This document shows positions 38,500 through 49,154 of a stretch of 64,000 nucleotides of DNA, piece after piece. This stretch comes from Riptortus pedestris (Eukaryota; Arthropoda; Insecta; Hemiptera; Alydidae), in the NCBI GenBank assembly GCA_019009955.1, contig CM032230.1:108379501-108443500 (forward strand), in the 5' to 3' direction. The notes under the pieces are model-generated. The model did not search any database. It was not told the DNA's origin and was given only the letters and a program-made list of their open reading frames with translations. Numbering within the stretch: the first letter of the stretch is position 1; every line of letters starts with the position of its first letter. Made by a program: the position numbers and the translations under genes.

Positions 38500-38677
38500 C
38501 AGAAGATACACTAAGAAATATCTTTATTTGGATCTCCAAACGACGGACACAGTCCTCGGGCTCAAGGGCACGGCGACATCGTTCCACCAAAACAAGACAA
38601 GTATAAATACATCGGATAGTACAACTGAGCCTCCATTCTCAGTTGTGAAACCAGTGCGAAGAAAGCAGAATTATTAG
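38500..38677 (+). CDS. Candidate terminal exon (unrecognised gene)
   Basis: A pyrimidine-rich stretch (ccttctgtgtttcttctgctc) leads to an acceptor AG at 38498-38499. The next 178 nt are open in one frame to a stop and clearly less AT-rich than the flanks. The 59 codons contain KKYLYLDLQTTDTVLG, a Ser/Thr-rich middle and a basic end (VVKPVRRKQNY). AATAAA follows at 38754-38759. I do not recognise the protein. It could be the last exon of a gene whose other exons I did not find. Confidence 0.38.
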
Positions 38678-38753
38678 CAATGTTTGTTCCATAGAAAATA
38701 TTCATTCACGAGCAATGACAAATAACATTCCTGGACAATAGGAAGTCTACAAT

Positions 38754-38759
38754 AATAAA
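38754..38759 (+). terminator. Possible polyadenylation signal
   Basis: AATAAA 77 nt after the stop of the candidate exon ending at 38677. Such hexamers are frequent by chance in DNA this AT-rich. Confidence 0.25.
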
Positions 38760-38779
38760 ATATAGCTGTTATATTTTCA

Positions 38780-40197
38780 AAATTTTGCATTTTTTCAATT
38801 ATTAATAACGCGCTACATTACTCTAATTAATTTATTTACTTGACGAGCCCCACAACATGGCGAAATAGTTAGTTAAACCTATGTATATGTTACAATTAAA
38901 TAAATACCCTAATTTCCTTAATAAATTGTAATAATGCGATGCATATTAAAAACTAAATTGAATAAATTTGTGTCGCTCAATTACAAGAATTTAAATATTG
39001 TCCTCAAATATACGTTAAAACTTAATAAGCCAATCTAGAGTTGTTTTCTAATATTAGATTGCACCTCCAATTAACTAAATACTATCCCCTAACTAGTTCT
39101 TCCTAATAGACTGGAAATAAATTAAATACCTCCACATTATTCGTTAATGTATTTTTTCAAATGCGGTAAATTGAATAACTGTATATAATTCTGTAAATTA
39201 ACTCATACAATAAATTAAATTAATTAAAACTTAGTTTGCTGAATTTCCCGGCATAATGATATCACTGCTTGATAATAAATATTGGCTGGTTAACATTTAT
39301 AAAATTAATCTCCACAATAATCTTTGGTAGATATATTATGTAAATGCTAGTTCTGTGATAGCAAAGAGGAATTACAACCATATTATTTTTCTCATAGCTG
39401 GTATCTGACTTCTATATCCCATAGCTTATCTCCAACTCTGTTTTGGTTAGATTATAAAATCACAATACAGATTATTTTCAATAATGCCATTTATAGTTTT
39501 ATTACTGCATTTGGTTATATGAAGTAGTTTACTCCATTAGCATTTTAAATTAAAGAATCTCTGAAATTTCTGTTCGGGCTATGTTCCTACACTCTCCAAT
39601 TAAATTTTAATTTCCTTCCATGACACTTGTTATACTGATTTTTAGTAGTGCACTTTTTACGGAGTCCAGACTATGTTACACCATTTTTCCGCCCGTCCTT
39701 AAGTTCTTTCATCCGTCGGTAATCATTTATCCACCAACAATACCTTGATATTATATGTAATTTTCTTTTAAATAACGAAATATTCTAATAAACTAAATAT
39801 ATTCATTTATAAGCGCTGGATCAAGGTAGGGTGTCTTGATCATTTTACTTAGTTTTTCTGCGGTCAACAGTTACAGTTGGAAAAGCTTAAAGAATTCAGT
39901 AATGCCCTCCTCATTAGTCAGTTATACATAAATAGGTAAGACAATTTTTTCATGGGCTACAAACGGTAAAAATACGGACATATTAGATTCATAAATTTTT
40001 GATAGTCGAATTCTATTTTCATTACTTCATTGGCACAGTCATTTTTAGTGAACCTACATAAAATGACTAAATAACGGTGAAAATACTATCTACGAATAAA
40101 TTAAAAATTAGATAAAATGGAAATCGGTCGTTCATGATTTTAAAAAGGCAGTTTCAACTAATTTATTATTTTTTTCCATTCTTTCATCTCACAACAG
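38780..40197. other. AT-rich DNA, no recognised gene
   Basis: Nothing recognised; no HINE or SINE words. Confidence 0.3.
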
Positions 40198-40350
40198 TTA
40201 AATGGTATTTTCCAGCTATAAAGCACATAAGCAATAAAACAAAGGGAACTGAGGAAGTCATAAAAGTGTGCCCACAAAACTCTATACAGCCATTTCTTAC
40301 ACGAACATTTACCATCCAGCGGACGAACGTTAAAAAATATACAGTTGCAG
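40198..40350 (+). CDS. Candidate internal exon (unrecognised gene)
   Basis: A strong acceptor (ttttttccattctttcatctcacaacag) and a good donor (GTTGCAG|GTTAGT) bracket 153 nt. One frame is open throughout with matching split codons at both ends (phase 1 to phase 1). The peptide includes KWYFPAIKHISNK, EEVIKVCPQNS and FLTRTFTIQRTNVKKYTV. The TRTFTI strand faintly recalls tyrosine-phosphatase domains (RTFTL before a WPD loop), but the likeness is too short to name it. Composition is less AT-rich than the neighbourhood. Confidence 0.4.
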
Positions 40351-40359
40351 GTTAGTTGC

Positions 40360-41130
40360 GGACTTTTGTGACTGCAGGTTATATACCTCACTTCCAGTCT
40401 TGTGTTTTTCAATTCAGTGTTCCAGGAGCACAATTCGTCGAATCTGAATAATGATTATATAAACCCAAATTCCAGCCGGGCTTAAAGTATTCTCACCATA
40501 GTCACATTCTGTTTGTTTAAATTGTTCGTACTCCTTGTTTAATTAAATTTAAAACAACAGAAATTGTACTTTGCGAAAGGTGCCTTATGAGCTACAAAAC
40601 CCCTGGAAATGCTAATTCAAATTCTAATGTATGCAATGGTCAGTCGTGTTCCAATTCCATTTTTGTAAAAAATATTTATTTATATTCATTATAATTAGCA
40701 TCAAGTGGTGAAACAAATCATGAAATTTTATTTTATTAAAACACTTAAAAATTCTGTTATGCCGCTGTTAATTGGACGCATTGCTAAAATATGCATACAT
40801 ACAGGAACAATCTCTCTAATAATTCTGGAACGCTAGTTACTAGTTTAGTATTTTTTTTTGTGTGCTATAATTTGAAGACATAGAATATGTCGAAATAAGT
40901 AAAGTTAATTCATAATAATTTTCAAGATATTTGTTAGCATTATTTTAATTAATGTCAGTTGAATAATACTGAGCTATTTTGAACGGATTTAAATAGGTTA
41001 CTAGATTTCTAAGTCAGAGTATGAAGTAAGCTACTCTATATTATTTTTAAATTTTGTCAAAACCGGCTATTCTTCTTGCCTATATTTTCGGTTTTATTAA
41101 TAGTACGCATATACTTCAAATTTTAGGATG
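40360..41130. other. AT-rich DNA, no recognised gene
   Basis: Nothing recognised. Confidence 0.3.
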
Positions 41131-41140
41131 ATGTATAACT

Positions 41141-41320
41141 GGGGCTCAGGTTAGCCGTGTGAGTTAAGGCGTTGGCGGGTTTGATTCCCACCCTGGACAG
41201 TAGAAATTTATTTAGTGATGAACTCATTAAATAAACTCCTTGGGCCCACCCTGGCTAGAAAAGGGTGTTAACCAGTAGAAAACCCGTCCCGATTAGCCAA
41301 ATAATAATAAACAAACAAAA
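41141..41320 (+). mobile_element. tRNA-derived SINE, copy 3 (best head)
   Basis: GGGGCTCAGGTTAGCCGTGT carries the A-box region, GCGGGTTTGATTCCCA (41175-41190) the B-box, then TTTATTTAGTGATGAACTCA, CACCCTGGCTAGAAAAGGG, CCCGTCCCGATTAGCC and an A/T-rich tail (AATAATAATAAAC). This is the classic layout of a tRNA-related head plus a unique body. Confidence 0.82.
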
Positions 41321-41329
41321 CAATGATGT

Positions 41330-42250
41330 ATGTAAAACCTTCAAGAAAAATATATCAGAAGATTAATAATTCCAGAAAACCAATTGCTCGACACCCTATT
41401 ATATTAAATTCAGACGCTTTTGTGATGAAGTTAACGGGTCTTAAGAGGAGCAAGGTTCAGATTTTTATCCCGTGAACCCTATATATACTATACATTTTTT
41501 TCATGCAATAGTGCAGAAACCATGATGTATGTATTCATACTCCTTTATGATTACTTCGATATGATTACTCCGATATGATTACTTCTCTTCAACGAGTCTC
41601 TTTCAGTCATAAAGGTATTGGCATTGTGTTTTAATTTATTTACAGAATCATCCTCACACACACACATTCTAAAATACGCCAGCTATTTCAGTTCGCATAG
41701 TACAGCTTATTTTAAGGCTTAAAGTGTCAGCGTATACTTGATTAAGGATAATTCCATTTTTATCTGTTGTCTAGATACTGTGAATGTCGTGTAAAACGCT
41801 TTTAAATTGTTAGTGGTTTACGCCAACTTTTTAACATGGGTATATGTTACGTAGAATGTAATGTATAGATTATTAATAAATGTTTTGAAGTGAAGTCAAT
41901 CTTTGTCTACCAAATGACCTGCAGATCTATTCATTCGTTTTTGGTTTAATAATGTTTCCCCAAGGAACATTGTATTTTTGGTAAGTAACATTCTCCAACT
42001 AATTTGCTAATAGCCAAAAGTTTAACTTCAATAATATTAAAAATCTTTTTTATTCTGATCGTTGTATTTATTCATCTTCTTCAAGAAAGAATGTTCAGTT
42101 TATATAGCAAATTATATCGCCCAAAAGATATGCTGTGTGTAATATTTTGGAATTTATTGATCTACACAACATTCTCAAGCTACAAAGTTTTCCTATTCCA
42201 AGCTATGATTTCTGTAAATGTATTTAACAATGAGTCTTGGCTAGTCTAAG
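41330..42250. other. AT-rich DNA, no recognised gene
   Basis: An 81-codon hydrophobic frame at 42004-42249 has no family likeness and is probably chance. Confidence 0.3.
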
Positions 42251-42394
42251 GCTCCTGATTATACTACGTACCACTTCCTGTTTACGAGTTCAAGTTTCGA
42301 AGAATGCCGACGACCATTGCGTCATAATGCTTTAATGAAGCAGAAATACCTGAATAGGTCATTTACTAGTTCAAGGATGAAAGACGCCATTCAG
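42251..42394 (+). CDS. Weak candidate internal exon
   Basis: After an AG at 42249-42250 (or 42287-42288) one frame is open for 48 codons (SFEECRRPLRHNALMKQKYL, then NRSFTSSRMKDAIQ) to a good donor CAG|GTGAGA. Neither acceptor has a strong pyrimidine tract. Its phase does not follow directly from the exon at 40198, so an intermediate exon would be needed if they belong together. Confidence 0.25.
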
Positions 42395-42459
42395 GTGAGA
42401 TAAAAAGGGAAATGATTGTGGCGATACAATGAAAATAAATGCTATTGCGTTATTTCTTT

Positions 42460-42720
42460 CAAGCAAGCTGTGCCGCGGAGAGAGTGCATTTAATAGGGAT
42501 GCAGGGGCTAAAGAAGACATTTTCGCTCGGGTCTGAAATTTTTTTATTTTATTTTTTTTTTTTTGTAGGGTTTCCCTTCCGTCCTTCTCATGATGGGTCT
42601 GGCTGTTTTTTGCCGACTGGATGGTCGGCCATGCAAGCTCGTGAAAGGGGCTCCCTGGAGGTGGGTCGTTGGAGTGCGGCGGTGCAACGCCCTCCCCGCC
42701 CAGATCTGGCAACGTCGCTT
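42460..42720. other. GC-rich islet with an acceptor-like poly-T
   Basis: Much richer in G+C and CpG than the rest of the window. A poly-T tract ending TTTTTTTGTAG lies at about 42541-42569. Frames of 128-176 codons overlap it on the plus strand and 155 on the minus, all running into microsatellite, so none is convincing. Could be a promoter or exon, or a fragment of an unknown repeat. Confidence 0.3.
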
Positions 42721-42724
42721 CCTC

Positions 42725-42866
42725 TATCGCCCTCTCTCTCTCCTCCCCTCTCTCTCCCTCCGGCCTCACTGCTCTCTCTCTTTCACGCTCACTCACTCTC
42801 TCTCTCTCTACTCGCTGTTCTCTAATTCCCGTTCTCACTACGTCTCTACACCCCTCCTCTCTCTCA

Positions 42867-42916
<50 letters not shown>

Positions 42917-43010
42917 CACTCACGCGCACACACATATCTCTGTCTCTTCTCTTTCTCTACCTCTCTCTCTCTGTCTCTCTCTTGCTCTCACTCTCTTCTC
43001 GCTTCTCTCT

Positions 43011-43066
<56 letters not shown>
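42725..43066. repeat. Compound (CT)n/(CA)n microsatellite
   Basis: CT-rich runs from 42725, (CA)n at about 42880-42912, more CT/CTT, then (CA)n at 43015-43066. All long frames across it are simple-repeat peptides. Confidence 0.92.
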
Positions 43067-43067
<1 letters not shown>

Positions 43068-43214
43068 CACACAGACGGACACAAATACACACACTAAACT
43101 ACACGCGCGTACAACTCTAGATGTTCGCACTGTACGCCTAATTACGAGAATATAATAGGTTGGAAGCAATAGGAATAGGAAATAACAATAAGAAATGTGG
43201 ATCAGGCATCGAGG

Positions 43215-44080
43215 TAAGTGAGAGCAAAAGTCTTATCATGACGATGGAAAAAAGTCTTTCACGCAGGGGATGCGTTAACTAAGCAGACTTCCCGCGTGTG
43301 TCTCGTATTTGCATTTATCTCAAAAAGTAGAAGTTCGACGAGAACAATATTTGGTATTTATGCTTCAAATAATGTGTTTCATAATATAACAGCTTATTGT
43401 CAATATGAGGAGTAGGGGGGTTACTGAAGCACGAAAACTATAAAATGGAAGTAGGTACATATCTCAGTTAATAATGATGATAGTGAAAAAATGTGCATAA
43501 CAATATTTGTAGAACGTTACATTTGCAATTAGGTTATCTTTATACAACTTTTCGATCCACCGCATAATGACGGAGATATTAAGAATTTTCGAAACCTCTC
43601 ATCTAAACCCCCCTCCCACTGGTCGGATTTCAACCATTAACGAACTTGTTCTTCCTTTTTACATAAAACGATTGAATATCGAGTTTAGTAACGTTTAAAT
43701 ATAAATTGAGGCCGCTAGAGCGGAAAACGACAATACATTATGAACGGATTTAATTTTCGTCATCAACAATGAAGGATCGATGGACATTGAGGACATTTTT
43801 CAAAAATCACATCATGAGTACAACCGCTATTGAGGTCCCTTAAGGAAAATCTGCTTAAAGGAGAGTGAAACTTCTTGGGCATATCACAAGACACAACGAC
43901 TGCATTACTAATTTATTTGAAGGTAAGATTCTTGTCTATAAGGGAACAGGGCGGCCTAGAAACTCCTATTTTGAAGACATCAAGCGTCTTATGGATTTAG
44001 GTGAGTACAGTAATATGAAAAGAGCAGCTTCTCATTGAACAAAACGGTTGCAACTACAAGGCATAGCTAAGTGCAAGGGT
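43215..44080 (+). mobile_element. LINE relic split by a HINE
   Basis: 43212-43252 (GAGGTAAGTGAGAG... GATGGAAAAA) and 43858-44080 (GGAGAGTGAAACTTCTTGGG, GGGCGGCCTAGAAACTCC, ATTTTGAAGACATCAAGCG) are continuous with each other when compared with the intact relic at 9560-9790. The HINE lies exactly between them. Stops interrupt the frame. Confidence 0.75.
43253..43857 (-). mobile_element. HINE copy inserted in a LINE relic
   Basis: Read on plus: AGTCTTTCACGCAGGGGATG (3' hairpin reversed), the core, GAGGCCGCTAGAGCGG, GGATCGATGGACATTG and CTTAAGGAAAATCTGCTTA (5' end). Both ends abut LINE sequence, so these are true element boundaries between A residues (T on the element strand). Confidence 0.88.
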
Positions 44081-44224
44081 TCTTCACTTCTCAATCCATG
44101 TTTTGAGTTTAATTTGAGGTTTAACATAAATTTGTTGCCCTCCTATGTACAATACTTCTACAACATGTGAAGAATAAGATATGAACTAAAACTAATAACA
44201 ATATATTTATTTAATTATTTGGAC

Positions 44225-44470
44225 ATTTGCAGCTTTGTCTCTGTTGGCGTTGAGTAAGGATAAGGTCTTGTTATGGTTACTTATCCAGTCTGAGTATACA
44301 ATCAATTTTGTCTATCCGTACGAATATTTTGATTAATTTGTCGTATATTATTGTCCGTTCTTAGCCATTTTTGTTCCAAATCATGAAATGTAGTAGTTGT
44401 TGAACCATGTACTAAATCATCTGTTGTCAGTTCCTCAATGTCTACACCCAGATTCTTAATTGCAAATTTA
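44225..44470 (-). pseudogene. Coding-like relic of unknown family
   Basis: The minus strand reads LIKFAIKNLGVDIEELTTDD then LVHGSTTTTFHDLEQKWLR and INQNIRTDRQ, then after one frameshift near 44320 IVYSDWISNHNKTLSLLNAN and RDKAANVQIIK to a stop. The amino-acid mix looks like real protein and a single shift restores the frame. Probably a transposon-derived protein, but I cannot name it. Confidence 0.4.
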
Positions 44471-44489
44471 ATTAGTCAACGTAGTACGA

Positions 44490-45010
44490 CTATTGATAGA
44501 AATCTTTAGCTGCAAGACTATGTGGGTATATCATAAGTGGGACAGAGAATGGACGACATGTAACAAATCTAACAGCTTACACCAATACATGGCATACATA
44601 ATTCACAACTACAACACAATTAAGAGTCTCCATCACAAATGCACAAAATTTCTAACGGAACATGGACAGACAGGACATTAGTTAACAGCATTTAAAATTC
44701 GAGACAATGACAAATGCACTTGCGACACACAGACAACACAAACGTTTTACATATACTCCATGCCTGCTCAACATATAATCAAAATAATCAAATTTCATAA
44801 AGAACATGATTTTAAAAAGAGAAAATTGTCTAGAATCACCTTATATATTATTTAATAAATATAACACGGCACATAAAGTTAATCAAAAGCATAGATACGG
44901 ATGTATCAAAAATATATTGGATATAAAGTTGATTATCAGGAATGAGAATTATAATTCAATGTATTTGCCTTACATAGACTCACAAATTAAACAAGAGAAA
45001 ACACGTAACA
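44490..45010 (+). mobile_element. Non-LTR ORF2 C-terminal relic
   Basis: Across one in-frame stop the plus strand reads KFLTEHGQTGH, then FKIRDNDKCTCDTQTTQTFY. This fits the FLTGHGxFxxYLxxFKIxxxDxCxC...QTxxH stretch near the end of non-LTR ORF2 proteins. Further frameshifts follow. Confidence 0.5.
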
Positions 45011-45114
45011 TTGGTTGAGTGAATAAACAAACTCTATTAAATTTGTTTTTTTTTTTTTTCGTTTTCATTTATTAATTTTATTTGTATTTATCTGGCTTAT
45101 TTCATTTTATTTTT

Positions 45115-45277
45115 TAGCAGAATTCCCTTAAGGGAAATCAGCTATTGGGGTCGTCCTCATGACGCGAGTTTCGCAAAATTTCTTCTAATGTCCAGCGCTC
45201 CTACCCAGGAGATGAGGAAAATGAGGTCCGTGCTAATCTATATATATATATCTATATGTATATATATATATATATAT

Positions 45278-45317
<40 letters not shown>

Positions 45318-45757
45318 CTGATAACAATCTAGCGGTCACAATTTTTGTTTGATCGTTACCTCGGAATTTAACGTTGTATGTAAAAAGGAAGATCAAATTC
45401 GTTAATGGCTGAAATCGGACCAGTGGGAGGGGGGGGGGGGGTTTAGAGGGGGGATTTTTGATAGTTCAAAATATCTCCGTAGAGAATCAATCTTATTGCA
45501 AATTAAATTTACTATGAACATTGTTCTATACATTTATTCTGTATCTTGAATATTAACCGAGATATTTGCATTTGTATTCTGTGTGTGGTCGGCACTAGTC
45601 GGCTATGTTCGGACTTTCCGCTGAGAGCTCTGGCGGCCGTTTCCGTAACTGTTCGTCCCTCATACTCCCTACTACAGTTGTTATTGGGCAGATTTCTCAA
45701 TTGTAATACTTCACGTGGGAAATCTGCTTAGTTTACGCAGCCCCTGCGTGACGGACT
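45115..45757 (+). mobile_element. HINE copy, complete
   Basis: 5' TAGCAGAATTCCCTTAAGGG, TA tract 45238-45312, poly-G of 13, GTGTGGTCGGCACTAGTCGG, 3' GGGAAATCTGCTTAG, perfect hairpin and GACGGAC. Confidence 0.92.
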
Positions 45758-46033
45758 TTATTTGTTTATTATATTTGATTATATGGTAATAAGCCATTAA
45801 TTAGTGTATGTTTTTAAAACGTATTTAAACATAATCATACATGTAATATGCCATGTAACAGTGGAACATGTACTCAAAAAATAACTTATCATAGGGTTAC
45901 TATGAGGGGGGGGGGAAGACGAAGTGGAAAGTCTACAATACATATAATTGGTGATTAGATATTCCCATTGTCTTTAAAATACTGACACGTGTCCTGAGCA
46001 AGACATTGCTCTGAAAGCATTGCGGATATTTTA

Positions 46034-46062
46034 GCAGATTTCCCTTAAGGGAGATCAGCTAT
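46034..46062 (+). mobile_element. HINE 5' end only
   Basis: TAGCAGATTTCCCTTAAGGG then AGATCAGCTATT, followed by unrelated sequence. A 29-bp remnant. Confidence 0.6.
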
Positions 46063-46269
46063 TCTTTGGAGACCGAAATCCAAGCAATCCTAAATGTTAC
46101 TACTGCCAAATCTGCGGGCATACACCGACCATAACCGGCTGATCGCCAAGTACACCTGGACCAGTCTCATACCTGCCGAAATTTGTACTTCTAGTACTAT
46201 TAATCCTGAATTTTAGTGTTATATTTATTGTAATAAAGATAGTTTTATTTAGAAAGTGCAATTTCATAT

Positions 46270-46494
46270 TATTACTATTTGCTAACGTCTACTTTTTTGC
46301 TACTAGGGCTAATTGAGACGGGTTATGTACAGGTTGCCTCCCTTTTCTAACCAGGGTGGGACTAAGGATTTTTTTAGTGTGTTCGGCACTAAATAAATTC
46401 ATATTGCACAGGCGGGAATCTAACTCGGCACACTAGGTTTACCATTGCGAGATTACGGCCAACACTTTAACTCACGTGGCTTATCTGAGCCCCG
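46270..46494 (-). mobile_element. tRNA-derived SINE, copy 4
   Basis: On the minus strand: GGGGCTCAGATAAGCCACGT (head), GAGTTAGATTCCCGCC (B-box region), TTTATTTAGTGCCGAACACA, ATCCTTAGTCCCACCCTGG, CCCGTCTCAATTAGCC and tail AAAAAAGTAGACGTTAGCAA. Confidence 0.8.
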
Positions 46495-46861
46495 AAAGCG
46501 CAATTCGCTTTATATATTAGCTCAAGGGTAAAGGAGGTGGATATTTTTTTTAATTTTCATTGCGCATATCAGTATTTAGCAGTAATTATTTGTGCCAATT
46601 CTGATTTTCAGGCATTGGTGTGGCAGAAATGCCACGTGGTAAGTTTGCCCGCAGCGCATTGTAAAATATATTTCGGCCATTTAACGAATACTGAGTTTAA
46701 TCTAACATAAGCATCTAGCGGCTTAGGAATTACCTTGTACGAATACATTATGCCATTTTGCATACTAAGACACACATAGACTACTTACAAAAGTGATATC
46801 TTGATATACATACGTTGTTGATTATCAAATGGTCCAACTGGTGTTATAGTTATTATTCGTC

Positions 46862-46985
46862 AACATCCAATATGTGCTACTGAGGCTAATTATGACAGGT
46901 TAACTACAGGTTCCAGAAAGGGTGAAACATAGAATTTTATTTAGTGAATTCTTCATTAAATAAATTCCTTTTTCCAATTCACGAC
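46862..46985 (-). mobile_element. SINE 3' fragment, copy 5
   Basis: Reversed family words: GGCTAATTATGACAGGTTAA, CCAGAAAGGGTG and TTTTATTTAGTGAATTCTTC. The head is missing. Confidence 0.5.
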
Positions 46986-47089
46986 TCTTTGATTTACCGA
47001 GTTCCTTAAGAACAACGCCCTAACTATTCTTCTCTAGTTTTTATCTAAATCGCCGACGAAAAAAAAAACCTGTTTGGATGCAGTTACGC

Positions 47090-47250
47090 CGTGAACAAAT
47101 TAGCCAAGTGTCTTAAGGCGTAGGCCGTTGAACAATTCGATTCCCAATTCGGTGTGGAAATTAATTTATTGGAGAACAAACTATATATAATACCGTAAAC
47201 GAAAACCGATTAGAATTAGCTGATTAATATAGACGTTAATTTTTAAAGAA
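47090..47250 (+). mobile_element. tRNA-derived SINE, copy 6
   Basis: TTAGCCAAGTGTCTTAAGGC (A-box region), AATTCGATTCCCAATTCGG (B-box), TTAATTTATTGGAGAAC, AACCGATTAGAATTAGC and tail AGACGTTAATTTTT. Confidence 0.6.
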
Positions 47251-47274
47251 TTGCACACCTTAAGCATATTCTGT

Positions 47275-47393
47275 TAGCAGATTTAACTTAAGTATAACAG
47301 CTACTCAAGTCGTACTCTTGACGCGATTTTCGAAAAATGTCTTCAATTCTCAATCGATGCTATTCAAGAGATGGAGGAAAATGATATCCGTTC

Positions 47394-47452
<59 letters not shown>

Positions 47453-47873
47453 TATTTGTCTGTAGACACTCTAGTGATTGCAATTTTTATTTAATCGTCA
47501 CCAAACTCGGTATTTAATCGTTTTATTTAAAAAGGAAGATCAAGTTCGTTAACGGCTGAAATCGGGCCAGTGGGAAAGAAAGGAATTTCGAAAAATCTCC
47601 GTTACTATACGTCGGATCGAACAATTGTATAGAATCAATCTTATTGAAAATTAAATTTACTATATAATATACATTTATACATATATATAATAAATTTACT
47701 ATAAATATTGTTATATACATTTATTCTCTATCTTCAATATTAACTGAGATATTTGCATTTTTATTATGTTAGTGTGGAGATGAGATCGGCTTTATTCAGC
47801 TAAGGTAGGTTCTATTCACTAACTTCACGAGGGAAATCTGCTTAATTTACGCAGCCCCTGCGTGATGGACTTT
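47275..47873 (+). mobile_element. HINE copy, complete
   Basis: 5' TAGCAGATTTAACTTAAG, TA tract 47400-47455, core with an extra TA-rich insertion at 47660-47700, 3' GGGAAATCTGCTTAATTTAC, perfect hairpin, GATGGAC. It is followed within 10 bp by another HINE 3' end. Confidence 0.85.
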
Positions 47874-47879
47874 TTTACA

Positions 47880-47973
47880 TAGTAATAGGAAATATGTTGT
47901 GTTATGACATCAAAAGTGTGCTATCCTACCACGTGGGAAATTCGCTTTTTTACGCAGCCCCTGCGTGACGGAC
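47880..47973 (+). mobile_element. HINE 3' end fragment
   Basis: CACGTGGGAAATTCGC, TTTTTTACGCAGC, intact hairpin and GACGGAC. It may be the rest of an older copy into which the preceding HINE inserted. Confidence 0.7.
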
Positions 47974-47989
47974 TTATTGAAGAACGTTA

Positions 47990-48290
47990 AAGCATAATTA
48001 GTATTCTACAGGGCCTCAATAAAATTCATTTAAACTCCAGTTCCAGCTTATATTATTTTCTACAAGTTTAATTTGCTTCATTATTTATTGGGAAATTACT
48101 TTTGACAGTTATTTTATTCCACTTGACGGTGGTTTCAGTGAAAGGAGAATTTATAAAATGGGCTTACCTCGAACACATGACATTCCGACTAGCCAATAAT
48201 AGTCCTTGATAATTATTATTTGATGGTCATGCTCAGGAACACGATTGGAGGATATTTTGCCATTGCTAAGCACCCCGTCCATTAACACGT
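47990..48290. other. Unrecognised DNA
   Basis: Nothing recognised. Confidence 0.3.
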
Positions 48291-48295
48291 TGACT

Positions 48296-48625
48296 GCCAA
48301 CTACGAGATAACTCGTATATTCCGTTCTTTGCTAGGACGCCGACTACGAGTTATCTCGTACTGTGTTTACTTGCCATTGTCGCGTAGCTACGCTTAAACT
48401 CGTAGCATATCAGTGCTAATATGGATAGATGGCTTCTGGGAAGAGAACAAAAAATCAATGTTGGCGACATGAACAGAAATTTTATTAATAAATAAACAGA
48501 AAATATAATTATAAAAAATTTATTCAAAATCAAGAAGTAAAAGAATATTTTTATTGTTTGTGATACAACAATTACAATTGGCTTTTTAGACCGGAATTCT
48601 GAGAATGGTCGTGGCAGTCAACGTG
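48296..48625. mobile_element. piggyBac-type MITE
   Basis: 330 bp between TTAA target duplications (48292-48295 and 48626-48629). Terminal inverted repeats CACGTTGACTGCCA are perfect over 14 bp, 18 bp counting TTAA. Subterminal palindromes TACGAGATAACTCGTA and TACGAGTTATCTCGTA lie near the left end. No transposase. Confidence 0.8.
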
Positions 48626-49023
48626 TTAAGTCAGAAACTAGTTACTTTAACAGTATATTTCCATTGGCTACTTTATTCTGATAAAGAGAGGCTTAGCAAA
48701 ATTAACTGATTCGTTCATCTTTGCCTGTTGTAAAGATTTACTACTGCAACTGACAAAAACACATATATAGTGGAATCTATACGCAAAAGCTTAACCAAGC
48801 ACTATGTCCGGTTTTAATGCACTTTCCAATTGTGCCCACTTTGTAAATAATAAATGTCATATAAGTTATAGTTCCAACATAGACTAACAGGCGAAAAATA
48901 TCCTTCTAAAATGAAGACTTTTAACTTTATGTTAAACGTTTCTGGTACGTATAAGGATATAGTACTTACAAGAGGAGGAAAAGATTAAATGAAACATTTG
49001 TTATTGTAATTAGAGGGGATATT

Positions 49024-49088
49024 AGCAGATGTTCCTTGAAGCAAATTCGAAAATTTTACAAATGCCCATCCGGCGTACCTAAAAATGA

Positions 49089-49154
<66 letters not shown>

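Noticed and set aside
42590..43120. 176- and 142-codon frames over 42590-43120
   Set aside because: Most residues come from CT and CA microsatellites (Ser/Leu and His/Thr runs), with no independent coding support.
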